Of a stretch of 10,425 nucleotides of DNA, positions 8,151 through 10,425 are shown one piece after another. The DNA is taken from the NCBI GenBank assembly GCA_003166055.1, contig PMWR01000649.1, forward strand, positions 6,359 to 16,783, given 5' to 3'. A program made the translations under genes and the position numbers. A model generated the notes under the pieces. The model saw only the letters and a list, made by a program, of their open reading frames with translations. It did not search any database and was not told the DNA's origin. This DNA comes from Acidobacteriaceae bacterium. Lineage in GTDB: Bacteria > Acidobacteriota > Terriglobia > Terriglobales > Acidobacteriaceae. The first letter of the stretch is position 1. Every line of letters starts with the position of its first letter.

Positions 8151-9497
8151 ATGAAGTACTCTCACAATGGATGGTTGAGCTTTGGGCTCATTCTCTTTCT
8201 TTACGCTTTCCCTGCCTACGCTCAAAACTTCTCTGACGTTAAGCCTTCTGCCCAGCAAATCGAATGGCAGGACCTCGAGTTTGGCGTTATTATCCACTTC
8301 TCCACCAACACATTTCTGGATCGCGAATGGGGAGACGGCACCGCCGATCCTTCGGTCTTCAACCCGACCCAGTTTGACCCGGACCAGTGGATGAAGGCCA
8401 TTCGCGACTCGGGCGCAAAGTATGTTGTTCTTGTCGCCAAGCATCACGATGGCTTTTGCCTGTGGCCGACGGAACAGACAGATTACAGCGTGAAATCGAG
8501 TCCGTGGAAGAACGGCAAAGGCGATGTGGTGGGTGACGTTGCCCGCGCCGCACGCAAATACGGCCTGAAGTTCGGTGTCTATCTTTCGCCATGGGACCGC
8601 CATGAACCGAAATACAAAGATTCGGCCGCTTACGACTCGTACTATCAGGCGGAGCTTACTGAGTTGGCTACGAATTACGGCGACCTGGTCGAGTTTTGGC
8701 TGGATGGAGCGGGAAGCGCCGGCCACGTCTATAACTTCGAAAAGATTGTTGAAACTCTGCGCACCTATCAGCCCAACACCATTGTATTTGCAGACACCGG
8801 CCTGTTTGAATACGGCGATGCGCGCTGGGTGGGCAACGAAGGTGGCCGGGTTCCTGACGAAAACTGGAACGTCATTGACCGGCATGGCTATCTGCGCTGG
8901 CGCCCAACAGAAGCGGATACGCCGCTGCGCAGCGCGCATTGGTTCTGGCATCCCAACGACGAAGCTTCGCTCAGGGGCCTCAACGAGCTAGTGAAGACCT
9001 ACGATGAAACGGTGGGGCACGGGGCGCAATTGATGCTTGGGCTGGCTCCCGATCGCCGCGGCCTGCTGCCCGACAGCGATGTAGCCCGCCTTGAGGAGTT
9101 CGGCATGACGCTCCGCGAGCGCTCTTTGCACAATCTGGCCCTGACGCACGCACCGTCTTCTAGAGAGGTGTCCGCCGCGCTCGACGGCAATCCCGATACG
9201 TTCTGGAGTGCGCCCGCGGGCTCTCATCACTCCACGCTCGAAGTCAGCTTCGCACAGCCTATCACTTTCAACCGCACGGTTACGATGGAATGGCTGAACG
9301 ACGGGCAGCGCGTCCAGAAATACTCGATCGATATATGGACCGGAACAGAATGGAAGTCGGTTGCTGAAGCCGAAGCCATCGGCCATAAAAAGATCGACAG
9401 CTTTCGGCCGGTCACCGCAAGCCGGGTCCGGTTGAATATTCTCGCAAGCACCGGCGCCGCCGCGATTCGCGAGTTCCAACTCTACAACAGCGAGTAA
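8151..9497 (+). CDS. Exported alpha-L-fucosidase, GH29 (subfamily B-like), with C-terminal discoidin/F5-8C-like domain
   Basis: This 448-residue exported glycosidase removes terminal alpha-L-fucose by retaining hydrolysis. The signal peptide is MKYSHNGWLSFGLILFLYAF, then PAYA-QN. The GH29 (beta/alpha)-barrel spans about residues 30-330, with LEFGVIIHFSTNTF, YVVLVAKHHDGFCLWPT and KFGVYLSPWDRHEP. The nucleophile is D185 in VEFWLDGAG. E230 in RWVGNEGG lies 45 residues later, the spacing of D172/E217 in B. longum infantis AfcB, the GH29-B type that prefers alpha-1,3/1,4 branched (Lewis-type) fucose. Residues ~345-448 (ALDGNPDTFWSAP to IREFQLYNSE) form an F5/8 type C (CBM32-like) beta-sandwich, common in this subfamily. 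The start was chosen by GGAG at 8139 and the signal peptide; an upstream in-frame ATG at 8064 is less likely. It probably acts in the periplasm and is cotranscribed with deoR. No terminator is seen after it, perhaps because the IS66 scar replaced the original downstream DNA. Confidence 0.94.
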   Translation: MKYSHNGWLSFGLILFLYAFPAYAQNFSDVKPSAQQIEWQDLEFGVIIHFSTNTFLDREWGDGTADPSVFNPTQFDPDQWMKAIRDSGAKYVVLVAKHHDGFCLWPTEQTDYSVKSSPWKNGKGDVVGDVARAARKYGLKFGVYLSPWDRHEPKYKDSAAYDSYYQAELTELATNYGDLVEFWLDGAGSAGHVYNFEKIVETLRTYQPNTIVFADTGLFEYGDARWVGNEGGRVPDENWNVIDRHGYLRWRPTEADTPLRSAHWFWHPNDEASLRGLNELVKTYDETVGHGAQLMLGLAPDRRGLLPDSDVARLEEFGMTLRERSLHNLALTHAPSSREVSAALDGNPDTFWSAPAGSHHSTLEVSFAQPITFNRTVTMEWLNDGQRVQKYSIDIWTGTEWKSVAEAEAIGHKKIDSFRPVTASRVRLNILASTGAAAIREFQLYNSE

Positions 9498-9532
9498 ATA
9501 TCCACGTTCGCGCGATTTTGATTGGGCTATTT

Positions 9533-10173
9533 GTGAGCGCTCTGTAGACCTCATCTTGTTGTGCGGTGGTTTGTGCGGCACATTGGTGTGATGAGGCAAA
9601 GCCGCACGGAGCAGTGGGCGAAGTGGCGAGGGCTATTTGTGGAACTGCTCTCAAGCGGGCAAACGATGGCGGCATTCTGTCGTGACCGCGGGATTCGTGA
9701 TTCGCAGTTCTACGATTGGAAGAAGCGACTTCGCGAGAGCGAAGCGGCGAAGTTTGCAGAAGTGAAAGTGAAGGCGTCGTGCGAGCAACGAACGCCGGCG
9801 CCGGAACGTTATCCGGCAATCGAGATTCGCCTGAGCAAGGGGCGCAGCATTTTGGTAGAGCCTGGATTCGATGCGAGTCATCTGCGAGCCCTGCTGACCG
9901 TGCTGGAGACGGAAGCATGATCGGCCTGCCAAGCCTGCATGCGTTGGATCATTCGCAGGGTCCGCGCATCTGGCTGGCGGCTGAGGCCACGGACATTCGC
10001 TGTAGTTTCGATCACCTCGCGGAGCGAGTGAAGTGGGTGATTGGCCAGGACCCTTCCCGCAACAGCCTGTTCGTGTTCCGCTCGCGTCGTGGAGACAGGT
10101 TGAAGATTTTGACATGGGATCGTGACCGATTTGTGATGTGGTACAAGCGCCTTGAAGCGGGAGTTTTCAAGCT
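9533..10173 (+). mobile_element. IS66-family insertion sequence fragment (left part only)
   Basis: The fragment holds tnpA, most of tnpB and a left end beginning near 9533 (GTGAGCGCTCTGTAGACC), which resembles the GTAAGCG start of many IS66 terminal repeats. The exact left boundary is inferred. The right boundary lies at 10163-10173, where tnpB homology gives way to a minus-strand antitoxin-like gene. The tnpC (DDE transposase) gene and right terminal repeat are missing, so the element cannot move by itself and no target duplication can be checked. Confidence 0.72.
9591..9920 (+). CDS. tnpA: IS66-family accessory protein TnpA
   Basis: This 109-residue protein is of the IS66 OrfA/TnpA type. 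The N-terminal helix-turn-helix half has the usual order: EQWAKWRGLFVELLSSGQTM, AAFCRDRGIRDSQFYDWKKR. The C-terminal half has YPAIEIRLSKGRSILVEPGF and ends in HLRALLTVLETEA, as in the family. The length is normal, so the gene looks intact. The ATG at 9591 fits the family N-terminus (MRQSRTEQW); a GTG at 9561 would add ten unrelated residues. Its stop overlaps the start of tnpB by ATGA, the usual translational coupling of IS66. TnpA is needed for transposition of IS66 elements, but its molecular role is poorly defined. Confidence 0.88.
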   Translation: MRQSRTEQWAKWRGLFVELLSSGQTMAAFCRDRGIRDSQFYDWKKRLRESEAAKFAEVKVKASCEQRTPAPERYPAIEIRLSKGRSILVEPGFDASHLRALLTVLETEA

Positions 10174-10348
10174 CGTCAAATTCTCCCCGCTTCAGCTTCT
10201 CGTAGCTGACCACCTCTTCCTTGAGCTGAAGGTGGAACGACTCGAACGGGTCGATGACTCGCTTGATTTCATCTTCCGCCAGACCGGCAGTCTTGAGCCT
10301 CGCCTTATGCTCGACGAGGCGTTGCCGTTCCTGAGCGAGATGCTCTGA
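9917..10348 (+). pseudogene. tnpB: IS66-family TnpB, 3'-truncated and fused to foreign DNA
   Basis: The open frame encodes 143 residues, but only about the first 85 are TnpB: IWLAAEATDIRCSFDHLAER, then GQDPSRNSLFVFRSRRGDRL and KILTWDRDRFVMWYKRLEAG. The tail expected in TnpB (a Pro and a stretch ending in LLEGIDW-like text) is missing. From about 10173 onward the frame merely reads the opposite strand of the antitoxin-like gene, giving unrelated text to a TGA at 10348. GGAG at 9905-9908 and the ATGA overlap with tnpA support the start. A normal TnpB has about 115-120 residues, so the fusion protein is probably non-functional. Confidence 0.78.
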
Positions 10349-10381
10349 CGCTTCCTGGTATTCCGTCTCGTTGCGAATCAT
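10163..10381 (-). pseudogene. Antitoxin-like / XRE-type regulator, N-terminal remnant cut by the IS66 junction
   Basis: From the ATG at 10381 the minus strand reads MIRNETEYQEASEHLAQERQ, an Ala/Leu/Glu/Arg-rich helical stretch, then IDPFESFHLQLKEEV, SYEKLKRGEFDELEN. To my memory this is the N-terminal coiled part of HigA-like antitoxins whose C-terminal half is an XRE helix-turn-helix. That half is absent: after ELEN (about codon 73) the frame runs into antisense tnpB and continues as unrelated sequence to 9878. The ATG overlaps the stop of an upstream gene by ATGA, an operon arrangement usual for toxin-antitoxin pairs. The chimera would lack the DNA-binding domain. The family call is moderately sure; the truncation is clear if that call holds. 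Confidence 0.6.
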
Positions 10382-10425
10382 GGCTGACCTACATATGTGA
10401 TCTTCACAATCCCTCTGGACTTGCC
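10378..10425 (-). CDS. C-terminal end of an upstream gene, possible toxin partner (partial)
   Basis: The last 15 codons read GKSRGIVKITYVGQP followed by TGA at 10380-10378. The stop overlaps the antitoxin-like ATG by four bases (ATGA), so the two genes form a coupled operon. A ...GxVKITYVG tail is plausible as the last strand of a small protein. I cannot assign a family from 15 residues. The toxin idea rests only on position before an antitoxin-like gene, which is the higBA order. Confidence 0.5.
   Translation of the reverse strand, partial: GKSRGIVKITYVGQP

Noticed and set aside
1..10425. CRISPR arrays, tRNA or rRNA genes, phage genes
   Set aside because: I read through the gaps and saw no regularly spaced repeats, no cloverleaf-like segments with a T-loop motif and no phage structural genes.

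Overview
The window looks like chromosomal DNA of an acidobacterium (class Terriglobia or a near relative). It carries a very large outer-membrane receptor of the CarboxypepD-regulatory-like/TonB (Oar-like) type and a pro-kumamolisin S53 protease, both families that are expanded in that group. Genes are moderately GC-rich, exported proteins have Gram-negative signal peptides, and intergenic DNA contains AT-rich promoter-like patches. The assignment rests on protein style, not on a marker gene.

Layout. Positions 1-1589 (minus) hold the first 529 codons of a secreted sedolisin-type protease whose end lies outside the window. Positions 1590-2894 are a long gap with no convincing intact gene. The gap contains a TPR-protein relic on the minus strand (2210-2441), a weaker relic on the plus strand (2027-2197), and a good sigma70-type promoter (2591-2620) with an inverted repeat just upstream. 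That promoter probably drives the 1144-residue TonB-dependent receptor (2895-6329), which ends at a strong intrinsic terminator (6388-6418). Downstream on the same strand follow cutC (6458-7225), a DeoR-family repressor (7289-8074) and an exported GH29 alpha-L-fucosidase with a C-terminal discoidin-like domain (8151-9497).

How the genes may work together (inference). The receptor would bring a glycan fragment through the outer membrane. The fucosidase would release L-fucose outside the cytoplasm. The DeoR protein would sense a phosphorylated sugar, as E. coli FucR does for fucose. CutC, usually labelled a copper protein, sits inside this set, which hints at a role in sugar metabolism.

The right end (9533-10425) is a scar. 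An IS66-type fragment (left end, tnpA, part of tnpB, no tnpC) is joined inside a short microhomology to the first ~73 codons of a minus-strand antitoxin-like gene. That gene's upstream partner is visible only as its last 15 codons, overlapping by ATGA. The antitoxin-like gene has lost its 3' part.
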